A program made the position numbers and the translations under genes. Shown here one piece after another: positions 25,964 to 35,683 of a DNA stretch of 64,000 bases. The stretch spans positions 1 through 64,000 of the forward strand of contig NZ_JJMW01000063.1 of the NCBI RefSeq assembly GCF_000714435.1. The letters are read 5' to 3'. The stretch is from Exiguobacterium alkaliphilum 12/1 (GTDB lineage: Bacteria; Bacillota; Bacilli; Exiguobacteriales; Exiguobacteriaceae). How positions within the stretch are numbered: position 1 is the stretch's first letter; each line of letters starts with the position of its first letter. The notes beneath the pieces were generated by a model. It was not told the origin of the DNA and searched no databases. It was given only the letters and a program-made list of their open reading frames with translations.

Positions 25964-28612
25964 ATGGATGTGAAAACGACACTGCGCGATTTGCAACAGC
26001 ACGTCAAGTGGTTGAAAGATGAGAAAAGTCGAATGGACGAAAAAGGGAAGTTAACCGGTGATGAACTCATACTGATTGACGACCTCCCGTCCCTTTCAAA
26101 AGCTGCACAACAACCTCATCTAGATGACCGCCTGCGCGCGGTCCAGACGCAAGAACTCAAAAGAGAAGTGACTGATGCACGGGCCCGTATGCCAAAAGAC
26201 TTACCGACACCGATTGCGTCAAACGGATGCGCGTTTTATGAACGGACAAACGTACACGTCGCCTTCGTTGGACCAACAAAACGAGCCGAAGAGCTTGATC
26301 GTCTTTGCCACACGTATCGTTTCGATAACGTATCTGGTTTCTTAGCAGTCGTAGACGCGCAACCGATTGACTTCCTTTTAATTTCTGCCGCTCTCGTCGA
26401 AGACGAGACGACGGCGTTCCACTATATGGGGATGCCCATGTCCCATTCAAGGGAATGGCTCATTAAACTGATTCGTCAAGCAAGGCGGAAAGAAGTCCCT
26501 GTCGTCTTCGAGACGACACTCGATACGAATCATTTCGACCGGTTCTCTTCGCTTGCTGCAGAGTGTGACTATATCTTTACAGCGAACGAAGAGCGCGTAG
26601 CTGACTACGTCGAAGAAGCTGGTCATGATCGAGTCTTCGTGATTCGTCCTGGGATTGACCCGCTCCGTTTTAATCCGATTGGGATGGCGACAGAAAAGTC
26701 TGAACGCGTCTTGGTGACAAATCGTTTCCCCGTGCAACGGTTCTCGAAAGATTTATTGGTCCTCGCTGACGGCGTGCGTCAAGCAGGGAAAGAGTTACTT
26801 GTCCTCCGTGAAGCGGATAAATCGGTCAAGTCGAAAGCGCCAAAAGAACTGAATGATGCCCTCGTATTGGCGGAAGTGGACGAGGGGGAACGCTTGAAAC
26901 GCGCAAGCGATTGGATTTTACACGTGAACGAAGTGAAAGCGAGCCCGACGATGACGGCGCGCGAGATTTACGAGGCGCAGGCACGAGGAAACCTCGTCTT
27001 GACGAACTATAACGTGGCCGTCAACAACGATTTTCCAAACGTCTTCATCGCGACGAGCGCGCTCGATGCGAAAGGGATTCTCGAGATGTTCAAAACGGAA
27101 GCGGAGCGGTATGCGCATCAGTTATCAGGGGTTCGCAACGTGTTCACGAATCACACGATGTACGACCGCTTCAATGAGATGCTCTTCGCGCTCGGGATTT
27201 CACGCTCGGTGCAACGAGATGTCCTTGTCATCGGACGAGGCGATTTGACGAAAGCGAAAGCAGATTTTGACATCCAATCTTATCCACATACACGTTTCGT
27301 CGCCGAAGAAGAACTGACGGAGCAAGACTTGCTCCATGTCGATTACGTCACGGTGTTTGACAGCCGTTTCACGTATCTCGATTACTATATAGAAGATTTA
27401 GTAAATGCATTCAAATATACGGACGTGCATTTCGTGACGAAACCTGCTCCTGAGGGTCTTGAGCACGTCTATGTCGAACGATATGACGACGTGGCCCAGA
27501 CATTGTTCCAAGCGGCACACATTTCGCTCGGAGTGATTGACGGCAGTGAAGAAATCAGAGGAAGCGGATATGTGATCGACCGCTTTGAACAGTTGGAGAC
27601 GAGTGCCCGGTTTGTGGTCAATCCGCCTGGTACGTACAAACTGTCGGTCATCGTTCCGATTTACAATAATGGACGCTACCTATACAACAAATGTTTTTCT
27701 AGTTTACGTCGAAGCTCGATGTTCGATGATATGGAAATTTGGCTCGTTGATGACGGGTCGACTGAACAGGAGACGACGAGTTACATTGAGCGTCTTACGC
27801 GCGAATACTCGAACGTCTACACGTACTCGTTCAATGATGGCGGTAGCGGTAGCGCGTCACGCCCTCGGAACAAAGGCGTCGAACTCGCAACAACCCCTTA
27901 CATTGCTTTCCTTGATCCGGACAACGAGGCGGTCAATGACGGGTATGCTGAATTGTTCCGTCTCATGCAGGATGACTCGCTTGATTTAGCCGTTGGGAGC
28001 ATGTTGAAGCTGGCTACGCGCGAAGCGATGATTGAGCTAAACGAGCTTGAACCAGGTGGCGTTAAAATGATAGACGACCCAAGAGCATACTTGCTCAAGC
28101 ATCATTTCAAAGTGCAGAGCATTCAGACGATGGTCATTAAAAAATCTTTCTTGACAGCGAACGGACTCGAACAGGTCATCGGCGCCGTCGGACAGGATTC
28201 CCTCTTCTTCCAAGAAATGTTCTTACGAGCCGGACGCGTGGCCCTAGTCGATTTGACGATACATGATTACTACGCGGCTGTAGCCGGTTCGACAGTGAAT
28301 ACGATTACGAAGAAATATTTCGATAAATGTGTCATCCGTGAGACGGCACGCGCGAAAGCTTTTGCGCGTGAAGGTGTGCTGGATGAGTATCGTGCGACTC
28401 GCTTCGAACGCTTCTTTGAGATGTGGTACTTGGTCTTCTTACGTTTAAGCCGCTCAGAAGATTTTGACGACAACGTTGCGAAACTTTATACGATTATCGA
28501 GCAATATAGACCGATTGAGTTGAAGAGCCCACGGGTTAAGCAATTTGTCGATCTTTATGAAACTGGGCAACTGCAAGAACTAAAACGTCTATATTTTGAC
28601 GCATACATGTGA
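25964..28612 (+). CDS. Two-domain glycosyltransferase (GT4-like plus GT2)
   Basis: An 882-residue cytoplasmic protein. Residues 1-45 are charged and helical. Residues about 95-420 resemble a GT4/CgeB-type fold (VVFETTLDTNHFDRF, IFTANEERVADYVEEAGHD, FVIRPGIDPLRFNP). Residues about 560-800 are a GT2 (GT-A) domain: LSVIVPIYNNGRYLYNKCF, WLVDDGSTE, SASRPRNKG and the metal-binding region FLDPDNEA, where the usual DxD appears as DPDN. It would add sugars to the surface polymer from nucleotide-sugar donors. It is the first gene of the cluster and is followed after 9 bases by the coiled-coil gene. Donor and linkage cannot be told. Confidence 0.8.
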   Translation: MDVKTTLRDLQQHVKWLKDEKSRMDEKGKLTGDELILIDDLPSLSKAAQQPHLDDRLRAVQTQELKREVTDARARMPKDLPTPIASNGCAFYERTNVHVAFVGPTKRAEELDRLCHTYRFDNVSGFLAVVDAQPIDFLLISAALVEDETTAFHYMGMPMSHSREWLIKLIRQARRKEVPVVFETTLDTNHFDRFSSLAAECDYIFTANEERVADYVEEAGHDRVFVIRPGIDPLRFNPIGMATEKSERVLVTNRFPVQRFSKDLLVLADGVRQAGKELLVLREADKSVKSKAPKELNDALVLAEVDEGERLKRASDWILHVNEVKASPTMTAREIYEAQARGNLVLTNYNVAVNNDFPNVFIATSALDAKGILEMFKTEAERYAHQLSGVRNVFTNHTMYDRFNEMLFALGISRSVQRDVLVIGRGDLTKAKADFDIQSYPHTRFVAEEELTEQDLLHVDYVTVFDSRFTYLDYYIEDLVNAFKYTDVHFVTKPAPEGLEHVYVERYDDVAQTLFQAAHISLGVIDGSEEIRGSGYVIDRFEQLETSARFVVNPPGTYKLSVIVPIYNNGRYLYNKCFSSLRRSSMFDDMEIWLVDDGSTEQETTSYIERLTREYSNVYTYSFNDGGSGSASRPRNKGVELATTPYIAFLDPDNEAVNDGYAELFRLMQDDSLDLAVGSMLKLATREAMIELNELEPGGVKMIDDPRAYLLKHHFKVQSIQTMVIKKSFLTANGLEQVIGAVGQDSLFFQEMFLRAGRVALVDLTIHDYYAAVAGSTVNTITKKYFDKCVIRETARAKAFAREGVLDEYRATRFERFFEMWYLVFLRLSRSEDFDDNVAKLYTIIEQYRPIELKSPRVKQFVDLYETGQLQELKRLYFDAYM

Positions 28613-28621
28613 GGTGACGGA

Positions 28622-28933
28622 ATGAGTAACGAACTTGAAAAAGAAATCGGTCTATTGAAACAACGTCTTGAGCAGCAACAACAAGAGATTCGACGCTTAA
28701 AACACGATGAACGCTTACTTCGTCAAAAATACCGTCGCCTCGTTCAAAAGTACGGAGAGCTGTTGTACACGTTCGAATGGACGGTCAAATCGCTCGATCA
28801 AAAAGAACAAGCTATCACGGACTGGCGTCAGAAGTACGACGTTCTCGACAAACGTTATCGCCGTTTGACACAGTCGAAAGCAGGGAAAGCGATTTTGAAG
28901 GCACAGGCCGTCGCGCGAAAGTTAAATAAATAA
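28622..28933 (+). CDS. Small coiled-coil protein in the polymer cluster
   Basis: A 103-residue protein with GGTGACGG before the ATG. Nearly the whole length is heptad-like and highly charged (LKQRLEQQQQEIRRLKHDER, QKYRRLVQKYGELLYTFEW) with no membrane segment. A similar charged coiled coil ends the glycosyltransferase at 41803. It may hold glycosyltransferases together in a complex, which is inference from its position and shape. Family unknown. Confidence 0.7.
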   Translation: MSNELEKEIGLLKQRLEQQQQEIRRLKHDERLLRQKYRRLVQKYGELLYTFEWTVKSLDQKEQAITDWRQKYDVLDKRYRRLTQSKAGKAILKAQAVARKLNK

Positions 28934-28941
28934 AAACGTGG

Positions 28942-28970
28942 CGAAGTGGCAAAGTTGTCACTTCGTTTCA
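28942..28970 (+). terminator. Hairpin between cluster genes (attenuator or weak terminator)
   Basis: CGAAGTG (28942-28948) pairs with CACTTCG (28959-28965), followed by TTTC. It may reduce rather than stop transcription into the next gene. Confidence 0.5.
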
Positions 28971-29001
28971 CAATCACTACGGTTTACACGGAGGAAATAA
29001 G

Positions 29002-32000
29002 ATGGAATGGCAGAAAAAAGCACGTCGCGCTGCCTATTTAGGGGTGCAACGTTCGAAACGGCTTGGGCGAAAAGTGCTCAAGAAGACGAGTCAACAAAAA
29101 GGGCAAGCATGGCGTGAAGTCGCACCGGGGTGGTTTACCCGCTCTTCACATATTTATATGGAAGGGACAGATTTTACAGTCACAAACGATGAGCCGATCG
29201 TGCTGACCTACCGTCCAGACGGGAAAAGTGACGTCGTCGCCATCGATTCTTTGCTCGGTGAGAATATGAAGTCATTTACATCGACGCTTCGAATCAAGTC
29301 ACGCGACAGCGTGGAACCGACGCTTCGTCTTGAAGTGTACCGTAAAGGTGGGCGTACCCGACAGATCACCTTGCAGAACGGACAGAAAGAAGAAGTCGCC
29401 CTCGGAATGGGAGAAAAGATTCTTCGTGCTCACCTCGATATTCATGGATCCGGTACGTTCAGTATGATCGACATCCGAATCGGGGAAGCGTCGATTTGGC
29501 ATGGAGAAGGTTCGACATCAAACGTAAAAGATGAAGATTTCGCATTTATGTTACCACTCGATGAGTCAAACCTCCGTTCGATGACACCGGAACGCACGGT
29601 CGCCAGATGGGAAAGTGACCGGCTCGTCTTGAGCGCAGAAGGGAATCAATATGCGCATTATGGTGTCGGAGAAGCTGAGCTTCCTCATGTGGACACGGGA
29701 AGAGGGATTGACTTCTCGACCGGGGATATGGACGATGACTTATATCGTTTCTATTTCAAAGGAGAAACGAACGGCGGGGCCGATGCCTCGCTGTTTGTCG
29801 CGACTTATACGAAAGCAGGACGAGATAAGTTGGTTGAAATCCCGCTTGGCTTGAGTGGGATTATCCGGATTGCACCGTCACATCGTTCGCTCCGTTATTT
29901 CGTGCGCGTAAATGGTCAGGGGGAGTTGCGCGACTTAGCGCTTGGGATGATTCGAGAGAAGAGCGTCCGCCAAGAAGAACTGTTTTCATTGAAGCCATCG
30001 ATGTGGACGATTCCTGCTCCAGATGTGATCAAGTTGAAGTCCAAGGCGGACCAGCTCGTCATCGACTTGAAAGGAGAAGATGATAAGCGACGGTATATCT
30101 CTTATGCTGAGATGAACAACAGTTTTAAAAAATTACCCGTCGAATACCCGTTTGAGGTGAAAGCGAACTGTCGTTATCGCGTGACGGTCGATGGCTCTGC
30201 TGGAGAAAATGCGAACGTCGTCCTCTACTTGGTCGCCTATTCAGAGACTGAGCGTCAACTTATGCAACAAGTTCAACTTGGTAGTGAGAAAGTGTTTTAC
30301 TTCGATCGCGGTATTCGTTTCCTTCGCTTTGCGCTTCGTGTGGATGGGAGCGGGGAAGCTGTCATTGACCGCATCCGTGTCGCAGAAGAACTTGTCAGTG
30401 ACGGTCGTGAACATCCGGACTTTCTTGATGTCCGTGAGGCCCGTCTCTTTGCTCAGCGACCAAGAGAGCTGCACGAATTGAAAGTTGCTGCCATCTTTGA
30501 CGAATTCACAATGGCTTCTTACGAGCCGGAATGCCAACTCATTACCTTCACACCAGACAATTGGCGGGCAACGCTACTCGATGAGCAGCCGGACGTCTTA
30601 ATCGTCGAGTCTGCTTGGAAAGGGAATCGTGGGGCATGGGAAAAGAAAATCGTCAAATATGGCACGAACACATGGGAAGAGCTCGACGACCTTCTGTCTT
30701 GGTGTCGCCATCAAAATATTCCGACCGTATTTTGGAACAAAGAAGACCCGATTCACTATGATCGTTTTATCGAAACGGCCCAGCGCTTTGACTATGTGTA
30801 TACGACCGACTTGAATCGTGTCCCGGACTATAAACGTGATTGCGGTCACGAACGCGTGGATGCTCTACCGTTTGCAGCCCAACCGAAAGAGCATAACCCG
30901 ATTCGCCTACCGGGCACGCGTGAGCCATACGCCTGTTTTGCCGGATCGTATTATGCGAATCGACACGAGTCGCGGAAAGCCGACATGGATCGGTTGTTTG
31001 CGGCGGCGGATCAATATGGCCTCGCGATTTATGACCGAAACTATGCCATCAATCAACGAGGAGAGAGCGACCAGCTCCAATTTCCTGAACAGTTCCGTCA
31101 CTCGATTCGCGGAAGTCTGAAATACAATCAAATCGCCAAAGCGTATAAAGGGTTTAAAGTCATGTTAAACGTCAACTCGGTGAACGATTCACCGACGATG
31201 TTTTCTAGACGCGTGTTCGAAGGTCTCGCCTGTGCGACGCCAGTCGTCAGTACGCGCTCGATTGGGGTCGAGGCGATGCTTGGGGACTACGTCTTCTTAG
31301 ATGATGGCGAGTCAGATTTGGATGAGACGTTCCGTCGTCTCATGACAGATGAGTCGTTTTATGAAGACGTCGCGATTGGCGGCATGCGTCATGTGTTGAC
31401 GTACCATACGTATACGCAGCGTCTCGCTAAAATCGTACAAGACGTCGGCATTCCATATCGGGTCGATCATGAAGAGGTCGCCGTGCTCGCGTTCGTCGCT
31501 TCGAAACAAGAAGCCGAAACGGCCGTCGCTCAATTCGAAGCACAGCGTTATCCGCATAAAAAACTGATTCTCTTCCTTGATAAGTTTGAAGACCACATCG
31601 ATGTATACAACACGTACAACACAGAATCGGTCTCGACATACATGCGAAGCTACTTGGAGCACTACACGTCATTGACAGAAATTTTGGAGCCGTTCGAGTG
31701 GGTCACCTATTTGAACCCGAATGACTATTACGGACCGGATTATCTATCAGACTACTTGCTCGCTTCCCGCTACGCGGAGGCGGACATCCTGACGAAAGCA
31801 GACTATTACTCTTATGAGGGCGTACTTCAAAAGCATGACCATGATGAATCGTTCCGTTACGTGTTCGATGCGATACCTTCTCGCTCGTTAATCAAGCCGT
31901 CGGCGCTACGTTTCGACACGGTTGATGCGGCACTACATCGTTTCCTTGCCGATGAGAGTTTGCGAGAACTTGCACGCTCGGGCAAACGGATGTTTAGTGT

Positions 32001-32070
32001 AGACCCTTATCAATACGTGAAAGATGGTGCCTCGATGGATGAGGCGTCAAGACAGGAGGTGACACGATGA
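29002..32070 (+). CDS. Giant glycosyltransferase with three N-terminal beta modules and a CgeB-like domain
   Basis: A 1022-residue protein with GGAGG before the ATG. Residues about 45-485 hold three similar beta-rich modules, each ending in a line of the type LRAHLDIHGSGTFSMIDI, LRYFVRVNGQGELRDLAL and LRFALRVDGSGEAVIDRI. Residues about 500-820 are a CgeB/Glyco_trans_1_2-type glycosyltransferase (PTVFWNKEDPIHYDRFI, DYVYTTDLNRVPDYKRD, FAGSYYANRHESRK, SPTMFSRRVFEGLACATPVV). The last 180 residues resemble a second GT-like fold. No membrane segment. It would act on the polymer in the cytoplasm, with the modules perhaps binding the growing chain. The stop overlaps the next start (ATGA). Confidence 0.8.
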   Translation: MEWQKKARRAAYLGVQRSKRLGRKVLKKTSQQKGQAWREVAPGWFTRSSHIYMEGTDFTVTNDEPIVLTYRPDGKSDVVAIDSLLGENMKSFTSTLRIKSRDSVEPTLRLEVYRKGGRTRQITLQNGQKEEVALGMGEKILRAHLDIHGSGTFSMIDIRIGEASIWHGEGSTSNVKDEDFAFMLPLDESNLRSMTPERTVARWESDRLVLSAEGNQYAHYGVGEAELPHVDTGRGIDFSTGDMDDDLYRFYFKGETNGGADASLFVATYTKAGRDKLVEIPLGLSGIIRIAPSHRSLRYFVRVNGQGELRDLALGMIREKSVRQEELFSLKPSMWTIPAPDVIKLKSKADQLVIDLKGEDDKRRYISYAEMNNSFKKLPVEYPFEVKANCRYRVTVDGSAGENANVVLYLVAYSETERQLMQQVQLGSEKVFYFDRGIRFLRFALRVDGSGEAVIDRIRVAEELVSDGREHPDFLDVREARLFAQRPRELHELKVAAIFDEFTMASYEPECQLITFTPDNWRATLLDEQPDVLIVESAWKGNRGAWEKKIVKYGTNTWEELDDLLSWCRHQNIPTVFWNKEDPIHYDRFIETAQRFDYVYTTDLNRVPDYKRDCGHERVDALPFAAQPKEHNPIRLPGTREPYACFAGSYYANRHESRKADMDRLFAAADQYGLAIYDRNYAINQRGESDQLQFPEQFRHSIRGSLKYNQIAKAYKGFKVMLNVNSVNDSPTMFSRRVFEGLACATPVVSTRSIGVEAMLGDYVFLDDGESDLDETFRRLMTDESFYEDVAIGGMRHVLTYHTYTQRLAKIVQDVGIPYRVDHEEVAVLAFVASKQEAETAVAQFEAQRYPHKKLILFLDKFEDHIDVYNTYNTESVSTYMRSYLEHYTSLTEILEPFEWVTYLNPNDYYGPDYLSDYLLASRYAEADILTKADYYSYEGVLQKHDHDESFRYVFDAIPSRSLIKPSALRFDTVDAALHRFLADESLRELARSGKRMFSVDPYQYVKDGASMDEASRQEVTR

Positions 32071-34250
32071 AAGCCAAGCAATTACGAGTGTTAGTGTATG
32101 GCGACGTCAACTTAAACTTGATTGACGGCTCGGCCATCTGGCTTACATCAGTCGTCCATATGTTAAACCAAGACCCGAACCTAGAAGTGGATGTCTTATT
32201 AAAACGTTCGATTGTCAAACCGGAAGTGACGGCCTCAATCAAACAGCTCGAACGTGTCAATTTTATTGACGTGTTCAGCGAACAGTCAACGAAGCGAGAT
32301 GAGCCGTACTATGAGAAGAAAGTGCTTCAGGCAGATGAAGCGGCCCAACTCATTCACGAGCTCGTTCAAACGAACGGGTACGATATGGCGTTCATCCGTG
32401 GTTTCCAACTCGCTTATGAATTGACGTCCTACCCCGACACGATGAAAAAGACATGGACGTACATCACCGACTTTACACACGACCATTCCGAAGCGTCACA
32501 AGAAGAGCTCGCTCGCTTGAAAACCATCGCAAGTCTTTCTGCTCGTATGCTCTGCCAGACAGCAGAAATGAAAGAGTACTTCGAGACATTCCTGGAAACA
32601 CCGCGTCCGTTTTTAATTCTGAATCCAATGATTCCGAATATGCGTGAGGAAGTACCGACGTTTAAACGGGAGGGCAAACAGCTCGTCTACACTGGGAAAT
32701 TCGCGCCACTTTGGTATTCGAGCGAAATCTTGGATGCGTTTCAACAAACGCGAAACAGAATGCCGGACGTCACGTTAAAAGTGGCAGGAGATAAGTTCAA
32801 CCAAGATCCGAATAACCCGAACTTCCGTAAAGAAGTGACGAGCCGTCTTCAAACAGACGAAGGAGTCGACTGGTTGAAAGGGATTCCGCGTGCCGAGGTT
32901 GAAACGTTAATCGCCTCGAGCGACATCGGATTGTCTTGGCGCCATCCTGATTTAGATGATAGCCTCGAGTTGTCGACGAAGCTGCTGGAATACGGCGCGC
33001 TCGGTAAACCGGTTTTGTTAAACCGTAACAGGATGCATGAAATGTTGCTCGGCTCGAGCTATCCGCTTTTCGTCAACTCAGAAGCGGAATTTATCGAAAA
33101 AGTTGAACTCGCATTTACACACCCTGCCATTTATCGAGATGCCGCAGAACGACTATATAATATGACGAAGTTTTATACGTTTTCGAGCACGTATGCGCGC
33201 TTACGTGAGGCGATTTGGGAAATGCGGCCGACGACGATTTTGTTCGCGGGCCACGATTTGAAATTCATCCGGATGTTCATGGAACGTTTCCAGGGAAATC
33301 CACGCTATCGTGTTCTCGTCGATGAGTGGGAAGGCCATAAAATTCACGATGTAAACCATAGTAAAGCATGCCTTGAAGCGGCTGACATCATCTTTTGTGA
33401 GTGGGGGCTTGGGAATGCGGTTTGGTATTCACATCACAAGTTACCCCATCAACGCCTCATCGTCCGGATTCATCGGCAGGAAAAAGAGACGCCATTCCCG
33501 AATGAGTATGAGCTCGATAATATCGACCGAATCATTCTCGTCTCGCCTTATATGCTTGAGGAGATGAGTCGCCTGTTCCACATCCCGCGTCATAAGATGA
33601 CGATGCTGTATAATGCTGTCGATGGAGACAAGTTGGATAAACCAAAATATGACAAAGCCTTGCCGTTCCATCTCGGGATGATTGGCATCAACCCGAAACT
33701 GAAACGTCCAGACTTAGCACTTGACGTATTGGAACGTTTACTCGCGCAAGATAACCGCTATCACTTGTTCTTTAAAGGGCATCATCCGAGTGAAGTATAT
33801 TGGATTGCGAAGCGGGAAGAGGAACGGACATATTATGAGTCGTTCTTACAACGGATTGAACAGCCACCTTTGAAAGGACATGTCCATTTCGATGGTCACG
33901 GGGATGACGTGGATACCTGGTTGCAAAAGATTGGCTTCGTGTTGTCAATGAGCGATTTGGAAAGTTTTCACCTTTCTCCGGCAGAAGGAATGGCCGCCGG
34001 CTCTTATCCGTTAATTCGGCGCTGGACAGGCAGCGAGACGATTTACCCTGATGAATTGCTCGTTAATAACCCGCTCGACGTCGTCGACACAATCTTGTCA
34101 TATCGCGATCGACCGGTCGAATTATTGGCGGCGACGGCACCGTTCCAGCAGTACGCCCGTAAGCACTTTGGGGTTAACGCCCTATTCCCGAAGATGGAAC
34201 GCATTATTTTAGGAGAAAAGCATGACAACGGTGGAACGGCATTGTCATAA
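32067..34250 (+). CDS. Double GT4 glycosyltransferase
   Basis: A 727-residue protein whose ATG overlaps the previous stop by 4 bases. Two GT-B halves are visible. Residues about 10-385 include TGKFAPLWYSSEIL, GIPRAEVETLIASSDIGLSW and LSTKLLEYGALGKPVLLNR. Residues about 390-720 include RIILVSPYMLEEMSRLF, KMTMLYNAVDGDKLDKP, GMIGINPKLKRPDLALDV and the end motif SDLESFHLSPAEGMAAGSYP, with the family's E-x7-E type site. No membrane part. Each half could make one linkage of the repeat unit. It is the last of the first glycosyltransferase group; the dehydrogenase gene follows after 128 bases with its own promoter. Confidence 0.85.
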   Translation: MKAKQLRVLVYGDVNLNLIDGSAIWLTSVVHMLNQDPNLEVDVLLKRSIVKPEVTASIKQLERVNFIDVFSEQSTKRDEPYYEKKVLQADEAAQLIHELVQTNGYDMAFIRGFQLAYELTSYPDTMKKTWTYITDFTHDHSEASQEELARLKTIASLSARMLCQTAEMKEYFETFLETPRPFLILNPMIPNMREEVPTFKREGKQLVYTGKFAPLWYSSEILDAFQQTRNRMPDVTLKVAGDKFNQDPNNPNFRKEVTSRLQTDEGVDWLKGIPRAEVETLIASSDIGLSWRHPDLDDSLELSTKLLEYGALGKPVLLNRNRMHEMLLGSSYPLFVNSEAEFIEKVELAFTHPAIYRDAAERLYNMTKFYTFSSTYARLREAIWEMRPTTILFAGHDLKFIRMFMERFQGNPRYRVLVDEWEGHKIHDVNHSKACLEAADIIFCEWGLGNAVWYSHHKLPHQRLIVRIHRQEKETPFPNEYELDNIDRIILVSPYMLEEMSRLFHIPRHKMTMLYNAVDGDKLDKPKYDKALPFHLGMIGINPKLKRPDLALDVLERLLAQDNRYHLFFKGHHPSEVYWIAKREEERTYYESFLQRIEQPPLKGHVHFDGHGDDVDTWLQKIGFVLSMSDLESFHLSPAEGMAAGSYPLIRRWTGSETIYPDELLVNNPLDVVDTILSYRDRPVELLAATAPFQQYARKHFGVNALFPKMERIILGEKHDNGGTALS

Positions 34251-34258
34251 AAATGTAA

Positions 34259-34288
34259 TTGCGTGGCGGATTTGTTCAAGAGTATAAT
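34259..34288 (+). promoter_or_regulatory. Internal promoter before the UDP-ManNAc dehydrogenase gene
   Basis: TTGCGT (34259-34264), an 18-base spacer and a perfect TATAAT (34283-34288), about 90 bases before the ATG at 34379. It would express the export and precursor genes as a separate unit. Confidence 0.65.
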
Positions 34289-34378
34289 GAGTATTGTTTT
34301 ATTGTCGAAACTGAAATAAAATGATGGACATGCGCTCGAATGAAATCGAGCATCAGAACATTTGGAGGTTACTACAAA

Positions 34379-35668
34379 ATGAAAGTATGTACAGTAGGTC
34401 TTGGATATATCGGGTTACCGACTTCGGCAGTTTTTGCAAATTACGGCGTGGACGTCGTTGGAGTCGATATTTCACAACACGTTGTCGATAAATTGAACCG
34501 CGGCGAAATCCATATCGAAGAGCCAGGTCTTGGCGAAATGGTAGCGGACGTCGTTGCAAAAGGGAAGTTCCGTGCGTCACTTTCACCAGAGAAAGCAGAT
34601 GCGTTCATCATCGCGGTACCGACACCGAACAATGATGACGAACACAAATCTTGTGACCTCACGTATGTGTTAGACGCGACGCGTAAAGTGTTGCCGTTCG
34701 TAGAAAAAGGGAATGTCATTATCGTGGAGTCGACGATCGCGCCACGTACGATGGACGATTTTGTCAAACCACTCGTTGAAGAAGCTGGATTCGTCGTAGG
34801 CGAAGACATTTTCCTCGTTCACTGCCCAGAGCGTGTTTTACCAGGACAAATCTTGCATGAGCTCGTTCACAACAACCGAATCGTAGGCGGCATCACATCA
34901 GCATGTGCTGAAGCTGGCGCACGCGTTTACGGCACGTTTGTTGAAGGGGAAATCGTCAAGACGGATGCGAAGACGGCAGAGATGTCTAAATTGATGGAAA
35001 ACACATTCCGTGATGTGAACATCGCCCTCGCGAATGAGCTTGCAAAAGTTTGTAACGACCTCGATATTAACGTGCTTGATGTCATCGAGATGGCGAACAA
35101 GCATCCTCGTGTCAACTTGCACAGTCCGGGACCAGGTGTCGGTGGACACTGCCTTGCTGTTGACCCGTACTTCATCGTCGCGAAGTCGCCTGACCTTGCG
35201 AAAATTATCAACTTGTCACGTGAAACGAACGTCTCGATGCCAGCTTACGTTGCCGATAACGTCCAAAAGCTAACAGACGGAATTGAAGCACCGAAAGTAG
35301 CAGTCTTTGGTGTGACATACAAAGGAAATGTCGATGACATGCGCGAAAGCCCAGCTGTAGAAATTGCTGAGTTGTTGCTTGATCGTGGCGTTAACATCTC
35401 TGTTCATGACGGACATGTTGAAAAATCGACGTCTAGCCGTTTTGATCTCGTATCAAAAGAAGAGGCACTTCAAGACGCTGACCTCGTGCTTGTACTCGTT
35501 GACCACAATGAGTTTAAGACACTCGATTTTGCTGAGCTTCAAGCGACAATGCGTCGTCCAATGATTTTCGATACACGTAACATTGTGAAACCAGCAGGTG
35601 ATGATGTGATGGTCGTGAACTACGGAAATCTATATAAATATACAAAGGAAACGAATCTCGTTCTTTGA
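34379..35668 (+). CDS. wecC: UDP-N-acetyl-D-mannosamine dehydrogenase (WecC-like)
   Basis: Start at the ATG at 34379, after TTGGAGG; an ORF from 34340 is only upstream extension. 429 residues. N-terminal Rossmann NAD site VCTVGLGYIGLPTSAVFA, then VESTIAPRTMDDF, the central domain, the catalytic cysteine C258 in GVGGHCLAVDPYF, and a C-terminal UDP-binding domain (VFGVTYKGNVDDMRESP). It oxidises UDP-ManNAc to UDP-ManNAcA with two NAD. With the epimerase at 37424 it would give the complete route from UDP-GlcNAc. The IAPRT and GGHCLAVDP forms favour the WecC type over UDP-glucose dehydrogenase, but a related amino-sugar substrate is possible. Confidence 0.85.
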   Translation: MKVCTVGLGYIGLPTSAVFANYGVDVVGVDISQHVVDKLNRGEIHIEEPGLGEMVADVVAKGKFRASLSPEKADAFIIAVPTPNNDDEHKSCDLTYVLDATRKVLPFVEKGNVIIVESTIAPRTMDDFVKPLVEEAGFVVGEDIFLVHCPERVLPGQILHELVHNNRIVGGITSACAEAGARVYGTFVEGEIVKTDAKTAEMSKLMENTFRDVNIALANELAKVCNDLDINVLDVIEMANKHPRVNLHSPGPGVGGHCLAVDPYFIVAKSPDLAKIINLSRETNVSMPAYVADNVQKLTDGIEAPKVAVFGVTYKGNVDDMRESPAVEIAELLLDRGVNISVHDGHVEKSTSSRFDLVSKEEALQDADLVLVLVDHNEFKTLDFAELQATMRRPMIFDTRNIVKPAGDDVMVVNYGNLYKYTKETNLVL

Positions 35669-35683
35669 TTCAGGTGAATGAAC

